From contig NZ_LIGG01000001.1 of NCBI RefSeq assembly GCF_001273925.1, forward strand, positions 2,590,754 to 2,639,877: 49,124 nucleotides of DNA. Reading direction: 5' to 3'. This DNA comes from Bacillus sp. FJAT-27251 (lineage in GTDB: Bacteria > Bacillota > Bacilli > Bacillales > Cytobacillaceae). This document shows, piece after piece, positions 41,068-48,733 of this stretch. A model generated the notes under the pieces. The model saw only the letters and a program-made list of their open reading frames with translations. It had not been told where the DNA came from and made no database searches. Both the position numbers and the translations under genes were made by a program. Within the stretch, counting starts at the first letter, position 1. Every line of letters begins with the position of its first letter.

Positions 41068-43284
41068 ATGAATAGAACTAAAGTTTTGATTACAGGCGGT
41101 CTTTTGCTTGTTTTGATTTTATTTTTCTCATTCTGGTTCGCCCAACTGAAGGCGGAAAAGGAAGAACAGGCAGTTCTCAATGAACCAGTATACAAACCGG
41201 AGATAAAAAAAGAAGCAGGGATGAAGCTTGGAGCACATTCAGGTGATACATATCTTCAGGTATATAAGGATGGTCAATGGAAAGATATTTTGATCAAAGG
41301 GGTGAACATGGGGATTGCCAAGCCAGGCTCGTTCCCAGGAGAAGCAAAGATCAGCAAAGGGGAGTATGCACGATGGTTCCAACAGATCAGTGACATGAAC
41401 GCGAATGCTGTCCGTGTATACACGACCCATCCGCCCGGCTTTTATGAAGCCTTATACGAGCATAACCGAACCAGAAAAGAACCGCTATATCTTTTTCATG
41501 GCGTATGGGTGAATGAAGAGACATTTTATGAAAAAAAGAATGCCTTTGATTCGGCCGTGGTGGATGATTTTAAGGAGGAGATACATCGTACGATTGATCT
41601 TATTCACGGGAATGCCGACATTGAAAGCCGGCCAGGGCACGCCAGCGGCCGCTATGAGCATGACGTATCCCCATATGTGCTGGGATGGATTCTTGGGGTG
41701 GAGTGGAATCCGGAAGCTGTCGTTGGCACAAACAAAAAAAACAGCGAAAAAACAAGCTATGACGGAACCTACTTCCAAACACTGGCGGCGTCCCCATTTG
41801 AAACCTGGCTTGCAGAAATGATGGACCATACTGCACGTTATGAAGCAGAAAACTACGGATGGCAGCGGCCAATGAGCTTTACCAACTGGGTGACGACCGA
41901 TTTGCTCACCCATCCAGCCGAGCCCAGTGCAGAAGAGGACCTTGTGTCTGTCAATCCGAACGTGATCAAAGCGAAAAAAACGTTTTATCCCGGGATGTTT
42001 GCATCTTACCATATCTATCCTTACTATCCGGATTTCCTCAATTACCAGGAGAACTATGTGAATTATATAGATCATAGAGGGAAACCAAATAACTATGCCG
42101 GCTATTTAAATGATATGAAAAAACATCATGAGATGCCTCTGCTGGCCGCGGAATTTGGGATTCCGTCTTCCAGAGGGCTGACCCATGAAAATGTATATGG
42201 GTTTGATCAGGGACATCATTCCGAACAAGAACAAGGAAACTATGTAAAAAGCTTGTTCGAAGACATAATCGCCGAAAATCTTGCAGGCGGCCTTGTCTTC
42301 TCCTGGCATGATGAATGGTTCAAGCGGACTTGGAATACCATGGATTACGACAATCCTGACCGAAGGCCCTATTGGGACAACGTCCAAACCAATGAACAGC
42401 ATTTTGGCCTGCTTAGTTTTGAACCCAATACCAAGAAAACCCAGCTGCATGTGGATGGCAATCCGTCCGATTGGAAGGCGAGAAACCATAAGCCGGCTTA
42501 TTCCTCCGGTGAAACTCTGATTAAAGAAATTTACATTTCAAGTGATGCCAGAGGGTTGTATATACGAATGGACGTGAATGAAGAACAGTGGGATGAAAAG
42601 GAGTTGAAGGCATCGATTTTGCTTGACACGATCCCGTACCAGGGTCAGAGCACGATTCCTGGAGTGAAAGGGGTAAAGGAAGATGGCATCGATTTCCTGA
42701 TTGAGCTGAGCGGAAAAGAGAATTCTAGGGTTTTAATCGATAGTTACTACGATACCTTCTATTATCACTATGGACATGTTCTCAAGATGATTCCCATCCA
42801 GGAATACGCCAAGAGGAAGGACAATGGCACCTATCATCCGATCCGCCTGGCCCTTAGTAAGGAATTGACAATCAACCTGGAGGAAGGTATGGTTACGATG
42901 CCCTTTTCATCCTACGAAACGGGAATCCTGAAGTACGGAAATGGAAATCCTGCGGCAGAGGATTTTAACTCCCTGGGAGACTTCTATATGCAAGATGGCG
43001 TACTGGAATTTAGGCTTCCCTGGTTATTATTGAATGTGAAGGACCCAAGCCAAAAAGAAATCATGGGTGATATCTGGTCGGAAGATGGCTTAAACAGCTC
43101 CAAGATCATTGAATCCGTTTCGGCGGCCGTGATCGTGAGCAATCAACAGAATGAGATTGTCCAGCGCATTCCCTGGATGAGCTATTCATGGGAGAATTGG
43201 GACCAACCGATTTATCATGAACGATTAAAGAGCTCGTATGAAATTCTGCAGAAGGCCTTCGAAGAAATGGGTGTTGGAGAGTAG
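41068..43284 (+). CDS. Membrane-anchored glycoside-hydrolase-like protein
   Basis: A 738-residue protein with one N-terminal TM anchor (about 6-25) and a large extracytoplasmic part. Residues about 60-460 look like a clan GH-A TIM barrel: VNMGIAKPGSFPGE, MNANAVRVYT, WILGVEWNPE (acid/base Glu candidate), TNWVTTD, SYHIYPYYPDF, LLAAEFGIPSS (nucleophile Glu candidate) and FSWHDEWFKRTW. A second, beta-rich domain (about 470-720) begins at DGNPSDWKAR and resembles a carbohydrate-binding-like module. I cannot assign a GH family. It stands alone between an ABC operon and a lipoprotein gene. ATG 41068 is preferred to 41065 by spacing to AAGGGG. Confidence 0.8.
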   Translation: MNRTKVLITGGLLLVLILFFSFWFAQLKAEKEEQAVLNEPVYKPEIKKEAGMKLGAHSGDTYLQVYKDGQWKDILIKGVNMGIAKPGSFPGEAKISKGEYARWFQQISDMNANAVRVYTTHPPGFYEALYEHNRTRKEPLYLFHGVWVNEETFYEKKNAFDSAVVDDFKEEIHRTIDLIHGNADIESRPGHASGRYEHDVSPYVLGWILGVEWNPEAVVGTNKKNSEKTSYDGTYFQTLAASPFETWLAEMMDHTARYEAENYGWQRPMSFTNWVTTDLLTHPAEPSAEEDLVSVNPNVIKAKKTFYPGMFASYHIYPYYPDFLNYQENYVNYIDHRGKPNNYAGYLNDMKKHHEMPLLAAEFGIPSSRGLTHENVYGFDQGHHSEQEQGNYVKSLFEDIIAENLAGGLVFSWHDEWFKRTWNTMDYDNPDRRPYWDNVQTNEQHFGLLSFEPNTKKTQLHVDGNPSDWKARNHKPAYSSGETLIKEIYISSDARGLYIRMDVNEEQWDEKELKASILLDTIPYQGQSTIPGVKGVKEDGIDFLIELSGKENSRVLIDSYYDTFYYHYGHVLKMIPIQEYAKRKDNGTYHPIRLALSKELTINLEEGMVTMPFSSYETGILKYGNGNPAAEDFNSLGDFYMQDGVLEFRLPWLLLNVKDPSQKEIMGDIWSEDGLNSSKIIESVSAAVIVSNQQNEIVQRIPWMSYSWENWDQPIYHERLKSSYEILQKAFEEMGVGE

Positions 43285-43341
43285 AACAAAGTGTACCAAT
43301 TTAATGAATGGCACAAACACCAACATGGGGAGGAATCATAA

Positions 43342-43998
43342 ATGGGAAATTCCGTAAAATGGTTAATTCTAATATCGGCAGTAGTTTTAGTTGCATTGGC
43401 TGCTTGTGGAAACTCATCTGATGAGTCAAGTTCTATGATGGACAACCAGTCACAAAATAAAGACTCAACTGAACACACAAATGACGATTCTTTGAATGAA
43501 GATTCAACTGACAATACTTCAAATACCACCAACACCGATCCAAACACCAGGAATGAAAATCATAATGATCTAAATGAAAAAGTGGGTACATCAAACGATG
43601 TATCTGCAAAAGAAGAAGAATCGTCTATTAATCATACTCAAGCGAGTCGGAAGGAAGAGTATCTCAAAAAATTAGAAGATACTAAAAGAAAAACGGAAGA
43701 ATTGGAAGCAACAGATTCATCGACCTACGCTTTAAAAAAAGTGGAAAACGATCGATGGGAAATTTGGGATGAATTGTTGAATGAAATTTACGGGGGTTTA
43801 AAGGAGCAGCTTTCATCCGAAGAGATGGACCATTTAAGAGAAGAACAACGGAATTGGATAAAATTTAGAGATGATCGTGCATTGACAGCGTCGCAAAAAT
43901 ATAAAGGCGGCACACAGGAACACCTGGAATATGTGAGTGTACTAGCAAATCTTACAGAAGAAAGATGCTATGAGTTAGTTGCCAATTATTTAAAGTAA
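43342..43998 (+). CDS. Lipoprotein with C-terminal LprI-like (DUF1311) domain
   Basis: A 218-residue exported lipoprotein. Signal peptide with lipobox LAAC (Cys 22), then a 75-residue disordered linker made of Ser, Asp, Asn, Thr and Glu, a Lys/Glu-rich helical segment, and a C-terminal DUF1311/LprI domain: WDELLNEIYGGLKEQLSSEEMDHLREEQRNWIKFRDDRA... and LANLTEERCYELVA. In mycobacteria LprI inhibits lysozyme; here the function is inferred only from fold. Start ATG 43342 behind GGGGAGGAATC. A long linker would let the domain reach through the cell wall. Confidence 0.85.
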   Translation: MGNSVKWLILISAVVLVALAACGNSSDESSSMMDNQSQNKDSTEHTNDDSLNEDSTDNTSNTTNTDPNTRNENHNDLNEKVGTSNDVSAKEEESSINHTQASRKEEYLKKLEDTKRKTEELEATDSSTYALKKVENDRWEIWDELLNEIYGGLKEQLSSEEMDHLREEQRNWIKFRDDRALTASQKYKGGTQEHLEYVSVLANLTEERCYELVANYLK

Positions 43999-44123
43999 CC
44001 TTACAACAATGACAGGGGAGCGGTTGTGACGTGAACTTTGGGTATCGCTCGTTATATCCTTTTTAGATGATTTGAAACTATTAGTGTAACAATTGAAAAT
44101 AAATAAAGTATAGGGACGATGAG

Positions 44124-44369
44124 ATGAATAAGTGGGGATTTCTTTCTTTTCTAATGGTTATTGCTAGTATTCTTTCATTTTTAATTATAAGAGGACCAAA
44201 TGCGAATTTGTTGATGGCTATTATCATTCTAGGGACTTTCTCGCTATTGGGTGTTGTGTTTGCTGGACTATCAAAGAAGTGGTTGATAGGAATATTGGGT
44301 GTTTTATTAAATGGAGTAGTCTTAGCTTGTGTATATTTCCTATTGCTAGCCAGGGGAATTGCTGAATAA
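44124..44369 (+). CDS. Small membrane protein, unknown function
   Basis: An 81-residue protein that is nearly all membrane: three TM helices (about 5-23, 28-49 and 53-76). Start ATG 44124 behind AGGGACGATGAG. Not recognised. Followed by a hairpin and tandem-repeat block. Confidence 0.72.
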   Translation: MNKWGFLSFLMVIASILSFLIIRGPNANLLMAIIILGTFSLLGVVFAGLSKKWLIGILGVLLNGVVLACVYFLLLARGIAE

Positions 44370-44409
44370 ATTCTTTTTGGCTTATTCAGCTAAAGGGTGC
44401 TCAGTGAGG

Positions 44410-44435
44410 GACAAGGCTTCCTCGGAAGCCTTGTC
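44410..44435. other. Perfect 12-bp-arm palindrome
   Basis: GACAAGGCTTCC (44410-44421) and GGAAGCCTTGTC (44424-44435) are perfectly complementary with a 2-base loop. No T-tract follows; it precedes the 52-bp tandem repeat and may be part of that element. Confidence 0.7.
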
Positions 44436-44443
44436 AACTGGAA

Positions 44444-44580
44444 GGTACTGACAGGCGCTCTCAGTGCCCATTTTCAGGAGCGGGCAGTGATTTTGGGTAC
44501 TGACAGGTGCCCTCAGTGCCCGTTTTTAGGAGCGGGCAGTGATTTTGGATACTGACAGGCGTCCTCAGTGCCCATTTTTA
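44444..44580. repeat. 52-bp tandem repeat, 2.6 units
   Basis: Units start at 44444, 44496 and 44548 (last partial), each opening with the GRTACTGACAGG block, then CTCAGTGCCC and AGGAGCGGGCAGTGATTTTG. Inside each, CACTGAG/CTCAGTG and GGGC/GCCC segments allow hairpins. It fills the space between the small membrane gene and the convergent sugar transporter, whose stop is 20 bp away. Confidence 0.9.
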
Positions 44581-44598
44581 ATCTTATTAAATAACTCG

Positions 44599-45453
44599 TT
44601 ACGCTTTTGTAATTCCCAATAATACTCCAGCGGCAATAATAAGCATGCAGCCTAGCAAAACAAGCAAGACTTGTTTTTTACTATGCCGCTCATTTAAAAA
44701 GAAGAGTCCACCAATTGTGGAGATGACAATGCCAGTTTGGGACAGCGAAAAGCTAGTCGCAACTCCGATTTTAGGCAAGGAAAGAAGGAGTCCTAGATTC
44801 CCTGCTCCCCAGAGAATTCCAGTGAAAATATTTCGAACTGCATATTTATTGTAGGGTTTATGGGTGAGCGTCAAAAGTAAAGCTCCTGTCACCATTCCCA
44901 CTCCTTGAGGCAAAACAGCAGCCCAACCATCAATTTCAAACCATTGGATTAAGACCACATACCCTACAAAGCCAGCAGTGGAAATAGCCAAAATGACCAA
45001 ACCTTTTTTTAGATTATTGGACTTTCCGCTTTCTCCTCCCTGTTGCATTGAAATAACCACGGCACCCGCAATAATGAGAACCAGTGAAGCAATCCCGATT
45101 ATAATCTCCATAGTTGTTTCCCATTCGTTAAAAACAAACGCACCAAAAAAAGTTGTCCCTATCAATTGCAAGCCAGTCGACATCGGGGTAGTTTTTGCAA
45201 CACCAAGATAACGAACAGCTCCAAATTGATTTTTCTGACCAAGGGACCAAAATAAACCTGAAAAGAATCCCACAATCCAAATTAGCATGGATAAATCAGG
45301 CTGTTTATAAATGTACACGGCGATTGCAAATAACAAGGCACCAACTGTTGTCCCAAGTGTTTGGCTGTTTTCATCACCGCCAAGCTTTTTACTTACGAAT
45401 ACAATACTTCCCCATGAAGCAGCCGCGAGCAGTGCTAAAAAAATCCCTGACAA
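44599..45453 (-). CDS. GRP-family sugar transporter (GlcU/RbsU-like)
   Basis: A 284-residue, ten-TM transporter of the glucose/ribose porter (GRP) family in the drug/metabolite superfamily, to which B. subtilis GlcU belongs. Typical blocks: LLAAASWGSIVFVSKKLGG at the start, FFSGLFWSLGQKNQFGAVRYLGVAKTTPMSTGLQLIGTTFFG, and GILWGAGNLGLLLS with SLSQTGIVISTIGGLFFLNE. Length equals GlcU. I start at TTG 45453 behind GGGGG; the upstream extension to 45606 has no ribosome site and is not conserved-looking. The exact sugar is unknown, and no glucose dehydrogenase gene is adjacent. Confidence 0.88.
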   Translation of the reverse strand: MSGIFLALLAAASWGSIVFVSKKLGGDENSQTLGTTVGALLFAIAVYIYKQPDLSMLIWIVGFFSGLFWSLGQKNQFGAVRYLGVAKTTPMSTGLQLIGTTFFGAFVFNEWETTMEIIIGIASLVLIIAGAVVISMQQGGESGKSNNLKKGLVILAISTAGFVGYVVLIQWFEIDGWAAVLPQGVGMVTGALLLTLTHKPYNKYAVRNIFTGILWGAGNLGLLLSLPKIGVATSFSLSQTGIVISTIGGLFFLNERHSKKQVLLVLLGCMLIIAAGVLLGITKA

Positions 45454-45658
45454 ATGTAGTCCCCCATTCTCATTTTTTGAATAGATATTATCGCTGTTTC
45501 TTTTGTTTGCAAATCCCAGGCAAGATATTACTTTTTTTAGAAGTGTAACTATATGAAAATAACAATCAACAATATCATTTACCATGAAATTTGTTTCTGT
45601 AAACAATTTGTTGCACGATTGAAGAACTGTTTATATTCGAAGAGGAGAGAATGTAATT

Positions 45659-45838
45659 ATGTATGCTTCTATCGGGGCTATTATTGGATTATATGGGGGA
45701 ATGATGTGTGGGATCCTTGGCTGGTGGTTCGGACGGAAAAAAGCTACGAATAACTGGATGTTTTTATTATTTAGTATTCCACCAAATTTAATTGGCCTTT
45801 TTACTGCACTTACACCAAATAGAAAAGATACCGAGTAA
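45659..45838 (+). CDS. 59-residue small membrane protein
   Basis: ATG 45659 behind GAGGAGAG encodes a Gly-rich N-terminal TM helix (GAIIGLYGGMMCGILGWWFG), a short basic loop (RKKATNN) and a second TM helix (WMFLLFSIPPNLIGLFTAL). Too short for most gene finders. Not recognised. Confidence 0.65.
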   Translation: MYASIGAIIGLYGGMMCGILGWWFGRKKATNNWMFLLFSIPPNLIGLFTALTPNRKDTE

Positions 45839-46007
45839 ACTTACTTTAGATATGAAATGAAGTCGTACAGTTTTACCCCTTAAGGTTTGGTTATCTAAAA
45901 GGGTGTTTATTAAATTACAGAAGGAAAATAACATTTGCATTAAAAGGTCAAGTAGGAACTGTTGAGGGACAATAAAGTTAGGAGGCGCCGTATAGAGGAG
46001 GGTTTGA

Positions 46008-46139
46008 ATGGATTGGTTATGGGCGTGGCTTGCCTTTTCCCTAGCTGCTGGGGCTTTTTATAACTCCTATGAAGTAAAAAAAGAAATTAAAGAGTTGAAA
46101 GAAAGAAATGAAGAATTAGAAGAAGAAGTCTATAAATAA
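46008..46139 (+). CDS. 43-residue membrane/coiled-coil microprotein, copy A
   Basis: ATG 46008 behind GAGGAGGG. One short TM helix (MDWLWAWLAFSLAAGAFYNS) followed by a charged helix EVKKEIKELKERNEELEEEV with heptad-like Leu spacing, so a single-pass protein with a cytoplasmic coiled coil. A paralogue at 48598 is 33 of 43 identical by my count. Each copy is followed by the 85-bp repeat. Unknown function. Confidence 0.75.
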   Translation: MDWLWAWLAFSLAAGAFYNSYEVKKEIKELKERNEELEEEVYK

Positions 46140-46151
46140 TTTAACTTCTTC

Positions 46152-46194
46152 AACAAAAGGGTGCGTTGATCCAGGAAGGATTAACCGCCTTTTG
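46152..46194 (+). repeat. 85-bp repeat copy 7, 5' half (interrupted)
   Basis: GGGTGCGTTGATCC and GGATTAACCGCC with TTTTG form hairpin 1. The unit then breaks into foreign sequence; the matching 3' half resumes at 46339. Confidence 0.85.
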
Positions 46195-46260
46195 TGTAAC
46201 GATTGCGGAAAGTCTTTCAATGATACGAGGCTCACCATTATTCATCATAAGGTTTTAAAA
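46195..46260 (+). mobile_element. Remnant of an IS1595-like transposase N-terminus
   Basis: Codons for CNDCGKSFNDT followed by RLTIIHHKVLK. The C-x2-C-G-K-[ST]-F-N-D-T pattern is typical of the N-terminal zinc-finger region of IS1595-type transposases. Only 22 codons can be read, with no other transposase part nearby, so this is a short fossil. It lies between the two halves of repeat copy 7. Confidence 0.45.
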
Positions 46261-46338
46261 TGCTATTTTTTCTCACAAGTAACTGGTGACCAAAAGCCAT
46301 CCTTCTTTTTCTTGGACTTTCATTGTCGTAATCATGGC

Positions 46339-46367
46339 AAAACAAACGGGGAGGTTAGTGAAAGAAG
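46339..46367 (+). repeat. 85-bp repeat copy 7, 3' half
   Basis: AAAACAAACGGGGAGGTTAG continues the repeat after the 144-bp interruption. Confidence 0.65.
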
Positions 46368-46435
46368 AAATATCTAACACGTACCTTATTGTGTGTGTTA
46401 AAATATGGAATAAACCTGCAGGAGGCTTTAATGTT

Positions 46436-46684
46436 TTGGAAAGTATCAGAGCATACTTGAAAATAGATAATAACTGGTTTTTTGTTCCTTTAGCCCTCAT
46501 TACCATCTTAGTTTTAATTATGAATAGAACAGGTCCGTTAGAAGGACAGCTAAGACCCGTAGGCTTTCTTTTGTTTGCAATTTTATGTATTAGCTTAACT
46601 GTAATTTGTAGACACTCTAAAATCAAAATAACAGGAATATTGCTCTACTTCATCTTTTTCGGGCTAATCCCGTTCTTGGATTAA
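46436..46684 (+). CDS. Small membrane protein, unknown function
   Basis: An 82-residue protein with two or three TM helices (about 14-31, 39-57 and 63-81). I start at TTG 46436 behind AGGAGG; the frame is open upstream to 46286 through repeat and remnant DNA, which is unlikely to be coding. An ATG at 46431 is out of frame. Not recognised. Confidence 0.6.
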   Translation: MESIRAYLKIDNNWFFVPLALITILVLIMNRTGPLEGQLRPVGFLLFAILCISLTVICRHSKIKITGILLYFIFFGLIPFLD

Positions 46685-46696
46685 ACTAAAGTTTAC

Positions 46697-46742
46697 AGTG
46701 AACGGTCTTTTTGAACTAACGGGCAGGTTAGCTTAACAAGAA
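46697..46742 (+). repeat. 85-bp repeat, internally deleted copy
   Basis: GTGAACGGTCTTTTTG, then TTGAACTAACGGGCAGG, TTAGCTTAACAAG. The two terminal inverted repeats (TTGAACTAAC and GGTTAGCTTAA) have come together with the centre missing. Confidence 0.6.
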
Positions 46743-46764
46743 TATAGTCAAAATGGGGGCAAGT

Positions 46765-46921
46765 ATGAAATATACTTGTCCTTGTTGCGGCTATAAAACA
46801 TTAGAGGAAGAACCACCTGGAACATTTAACATTTGTGGCATTTGTTTTTGGGAAGATGACGGAGTTTGTTAGAAAGCCTAATGAGAATGACGAAAAGGAT
46901 TCAAATTGGAAACCATTATAA
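46765..46921 (+). pseudogene. Broken CPCC-family cysteine-rich protein
   Basis: The first 35 codons (46765-46872) encode MKYTCPCCGYKTLEEEPPGT... ICGICFWEDDGV, the conserved start of the CPCC small zinc-binding family, then stop. From 46868 another frame encodes VRKPNENDEKDSNWKPL and a stop at 46921, which looks like the normal C-terminus of the family. About 40 middle residues are therefore deleted with a frameshift. Probably non-functional; the short Cys-rich peptide could still be made. Confidence 0.7.
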
Positions 46922-46938
46922 TTACTTGTTTTCTTCAG

Positions 46939-47010
46939 CTAACGGGGAGTCCAAGAAGGATGAACGCTTAATTTGGTGAAGTTATTAACCTCACCGGGGG
47001 TTAGTTAAAG
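46939..47010 (+). repeat. 85-bp structured repeat, copy 8 (diverged)
   Basis: CTAACGGGGAGTCC, AAGAAGGATGAACGC, then GGTGAAGTTATTAACC and CGGGGGTTAGTTAAAG. It follows the broken CPCC gene. Confidence 0.7.
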
Positions 47011-47061
47011 AACAGGCTAGTACAGATAAATTTTCAATTGAATTAATGGAGTGTGAGCGAA

Positions 47062-47625
47062 ATGATCGATTTAGGTAATAAACCATTAATTGTAGGGGAG
47101 AATGTTGTTCTCAGGCCATTTAAGGATGAAGACTTTCCTTTTATAGAGGAATGCTTAAAGGATCCCGAAGTTTTAAAACTGACAGGAAGCAGTTCGGATT
47201 TTGATAGGGAATCCATTCTCAAATGGTATACTACAAGAAATGAACAAACTGATCGCTTGGATCTTGCTATTGTTGACAAATCGCAGGGCATCTTAGTGGG
47301 AGAGGTAGTGGTCAATTTATACGATGAAAAAAGTCAGAGTATGAATTTTAGGATACTTATTGGTCCAAGGGGAAGGAATCGAGGATTGGGGACGGAAGCA
47401 ACTAAACTCGCAATTGATTATGTATTTAAAAACACTACACTTAACCAACTAACTTTAAGTGTTTTTGACTTCAACCCAAGAGCCAAATATGTTTATGAGA
47501 AGGTTGGTTTTGTAATATGTGGAATTGATGAAAACGACCTAGAGTTTGAAGGGAAATGGATTGACTCTATCAATATGAAATTATCAAGAGAAAGTTGGAT
47601 AAATAGAGAAAAAAATGCTTATTGA
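47062..47625 (+). CDS. GNAT acetyltransferase (RimJ/RimL type)
   Basis: A 187-residue acetyltransferase of the RimJ/RimL group, which often acetylates protein N-termini or small amines. Features: VVLRPFKDEDFPFIEECL at the N-terminus, GPRGRNRGLGTEATKLAIDYVF (acetyl-CoA loop RNRGLG) and NPRAKYVYEKVGF. ATG 47062 is nine bases after GGAG; GTG 47053 is too close. The stop TGA (47623-47625) overlaps the left arm of repeat copy 9. Confidence 0.9.
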   Translation: MIDLGNKPLIVGENVVLRPFKDEDFPFIEECLKDPEVLKLTGSSSDFDRESILKWYTTRNEQTDRLDLAIVDKSQGILVGEVVVNLYDEKSQSMNFRILIGPRGRNRGLGTEATKLAIDYVFKNTTLNQLTLSVFDFNPRAKYVYEKVGFVICGIDENDLEFEGKWIDSINMKLSRESWINREKNAY

Positions 47626-47706
47626 GCTAACGGGTGCTTTAATCCAGGAAGGATTAAGGCACTTTTTGTTGAATTCCTTATTGAACAAACGGGGCAATTT
47701 AGTGGA
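47622..47706 (+). repeat. 85-bp structured repeat, copy 9 (best preserved)
   Basis: TTGAGCTAACGGG at the left; hairpin 1 is GTGCTTTAATCC (47634-47645) with GGATTAAGGCAC (47651-47662) then TTTTT; next GTTGAATTCCTTATTGAAC and AAACGGGGCAATTTAG. The TGA stop of the GNAT gene lies inside the left arm. Confidence 0.93.
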
Positions 47707-47823
47707 GGAACATTTCTGTTCAACTTTTTTCAATATTCGACCTTACATCAAGGGAAGTTCTATTTTGCAAAATTCACCATATCTTAACTAATATCAAAAA
47801 TTCCTCCAAGAGGAGTTATAAGC

Positions 47824-48090
47824 ATGGTGCGTGTTAAATTTATGATTAAACAATTCCTCAAAGAGCCTTTATGGTTTAAAATCCTAATCTCTATAACTTT
47901 GCTTATTTCAGTCATTTTTAGCAGTGCATTTTTTGCAAATAATGCTTATTATCAAAGTTTCTCCAAATTGGCCGCCGCTATCTTTTTTTGTGCATATGGA
48001 ATTAAACTTAGGAGTAACCGTTTAACTTCTGTCATCTTATTATCTGTATCAGCTCTATGTATATTTCTATCCATTCTCGCTATATCTTAG
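47824..48090 (+). CDS. Small membrane protein, unknown function
   Basis: An 88-residue protein with three TM helices (about 17-38, 45-62 and 67-87) after a basic N-terminus. Start ATG 47824 behind AGAGGAG. Not recognised. Followed by repeat copy 10. Confidence 0.75.
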   Translation: MVRVKFMIKQFLKEPLWFKILISITLLISVIFSSAFFANNAYYQSFSKLAAAIFFCAYGIKLRSNRLTSVILLSVSALCIFLSILAIS

Positions 48091-48113
48091 TGAAGATGCT
48101 ATTTTGTAGTTCA

Positions 48114-48201
48114 ACTTACGAGTGCTTTGATCCTGGAAGGGTTAAAGCTCTTTTTTGTCGAACCTCTTATTGAAGTAAATGGGCAGGATAGTTTACAATA
48201 A
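48114..48201 (+). repeat. 85-bp structured repeat, copy 10
   Basis: GAGTGCTTTGATCC with GGGTTAAAGCTC and TTTTTT as hairpin 1, then GTCGAACCTCTTATTGAAG and GGGCAGGATAGTTTACAATAA. Confidence 0.9.
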
Positions 48202-48242
48202 ATTAGGAATATGTGGTAACTTGGTTAAAAGGGGGTTTTTAA

Positions 48243-48476
48243 TTGTTAAAGTTTTTGCATATTGTTTTATCAATAACAGTTATTTCACTTGCGGGATATG
48301 GATTGATTACTGAAGATTTTAAGTTTCAACCATATATGATGTTGTTTTTAGGTTTAACGATGCTGGTAATGGGATTAAGAGAATTTCAAAAAGGACAAAA
48401 AGGTTATGGCTGGCTAAGTATCATTGTATTTATATTTATTTCATTTGTATCAATCAAAAGTTTCTTATTGAAGTAA
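48243..48476 (+). CDS. DUF3953-like small membrane protein
   Basis: A 77-residue protein with three TM helices. The middle block PYMMLFLGLTMLVMGLREFQKGQKGYGWLSI fits the DUF3953 family of small Bacillus membrane proteins of unknown function. Start is TTG 48243 behind AAAGGGGG. Its TAA stop (48474-48476) is the TAA of the repeat's opening (G)TAACGGG. Confidence 0.78.
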   Translation: MLKFLHIVLSITVISLAGYGLITEDFKFQPYMMLFLGLTMLVMGLREFQKGQKGYGWLSIIVFIFISFVSIKSFLLK

Positions 48477-48558
48477 CGGGTGCCTTAATCTTGGAGGGAT
48501 TAAGGCATTTTTTTATTGAATTCCTTATTAAACATCGGGGCAGGATGGGATGATAAGA
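48473..48558 (+). repeat. 85-bp structured repeat, copy 11
   Basis: GTAACGGGTGCCTTAATC and GGATTAAGGCA with TTTTTTT form hairpin 1; then ATTGAATTCCTTATTAAAC, CGGGGCAGG and GATGATAAG. Confidence 0.92.
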
Positions 48559-48597
48559 TAATGGATATTTCAGGTAAAGTATAAAGGGGGATTTTGA

Positions 48598-48729
48598 ATG
48601 GATTGGTTATGGGCATGGTTTGCTTTTTCACTTGCCGCAGGAGCGTTTTATAACTCCTATGAAGTAAAAAAAGAGAATGAAAGGTTGAGAGACAGAATTG
48701 AAAAATTAGAAGAGGGAGTATATAAATAA
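48598..48729 (+). CDS. 43-residue membrane/coiled-coil microprotein, copy B
   Basis: ATG 48598 behind AAAGGGGG. Same length and design as copy A at 46008: the first 26 residues differ only at residue 8 (Phe for Leu), while the charged C-terminal helix (ENERLRDRIEKLEEGVYK) has diverged but keeps its heptad Leu/Ile pattern. This conservation pattern argues that the TM part is under selection. Followed five bases later by repeat copy 12. Confidence 0.75.
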   Translation: MDWLWAWFAFSLAAGAFYNSYEVKKENERLRDRIEKLEEGVYK

Positions 48730-48733
48730 TTTC

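Noticed and set aside
45454-45606. N-terminal extension of the GlcU-like transporter
   Set aside because: The TTG at 45453 has GGGGG at good spacing and gives the family's normal length.
46286-46435. Coding extension upstream of the small membrane gene at 46436
   Set aside because: The open frame runs through the 3' half of a repeat copy and remnant DNA; the AGGAGG directly before TTG 46436 marks the likely start.
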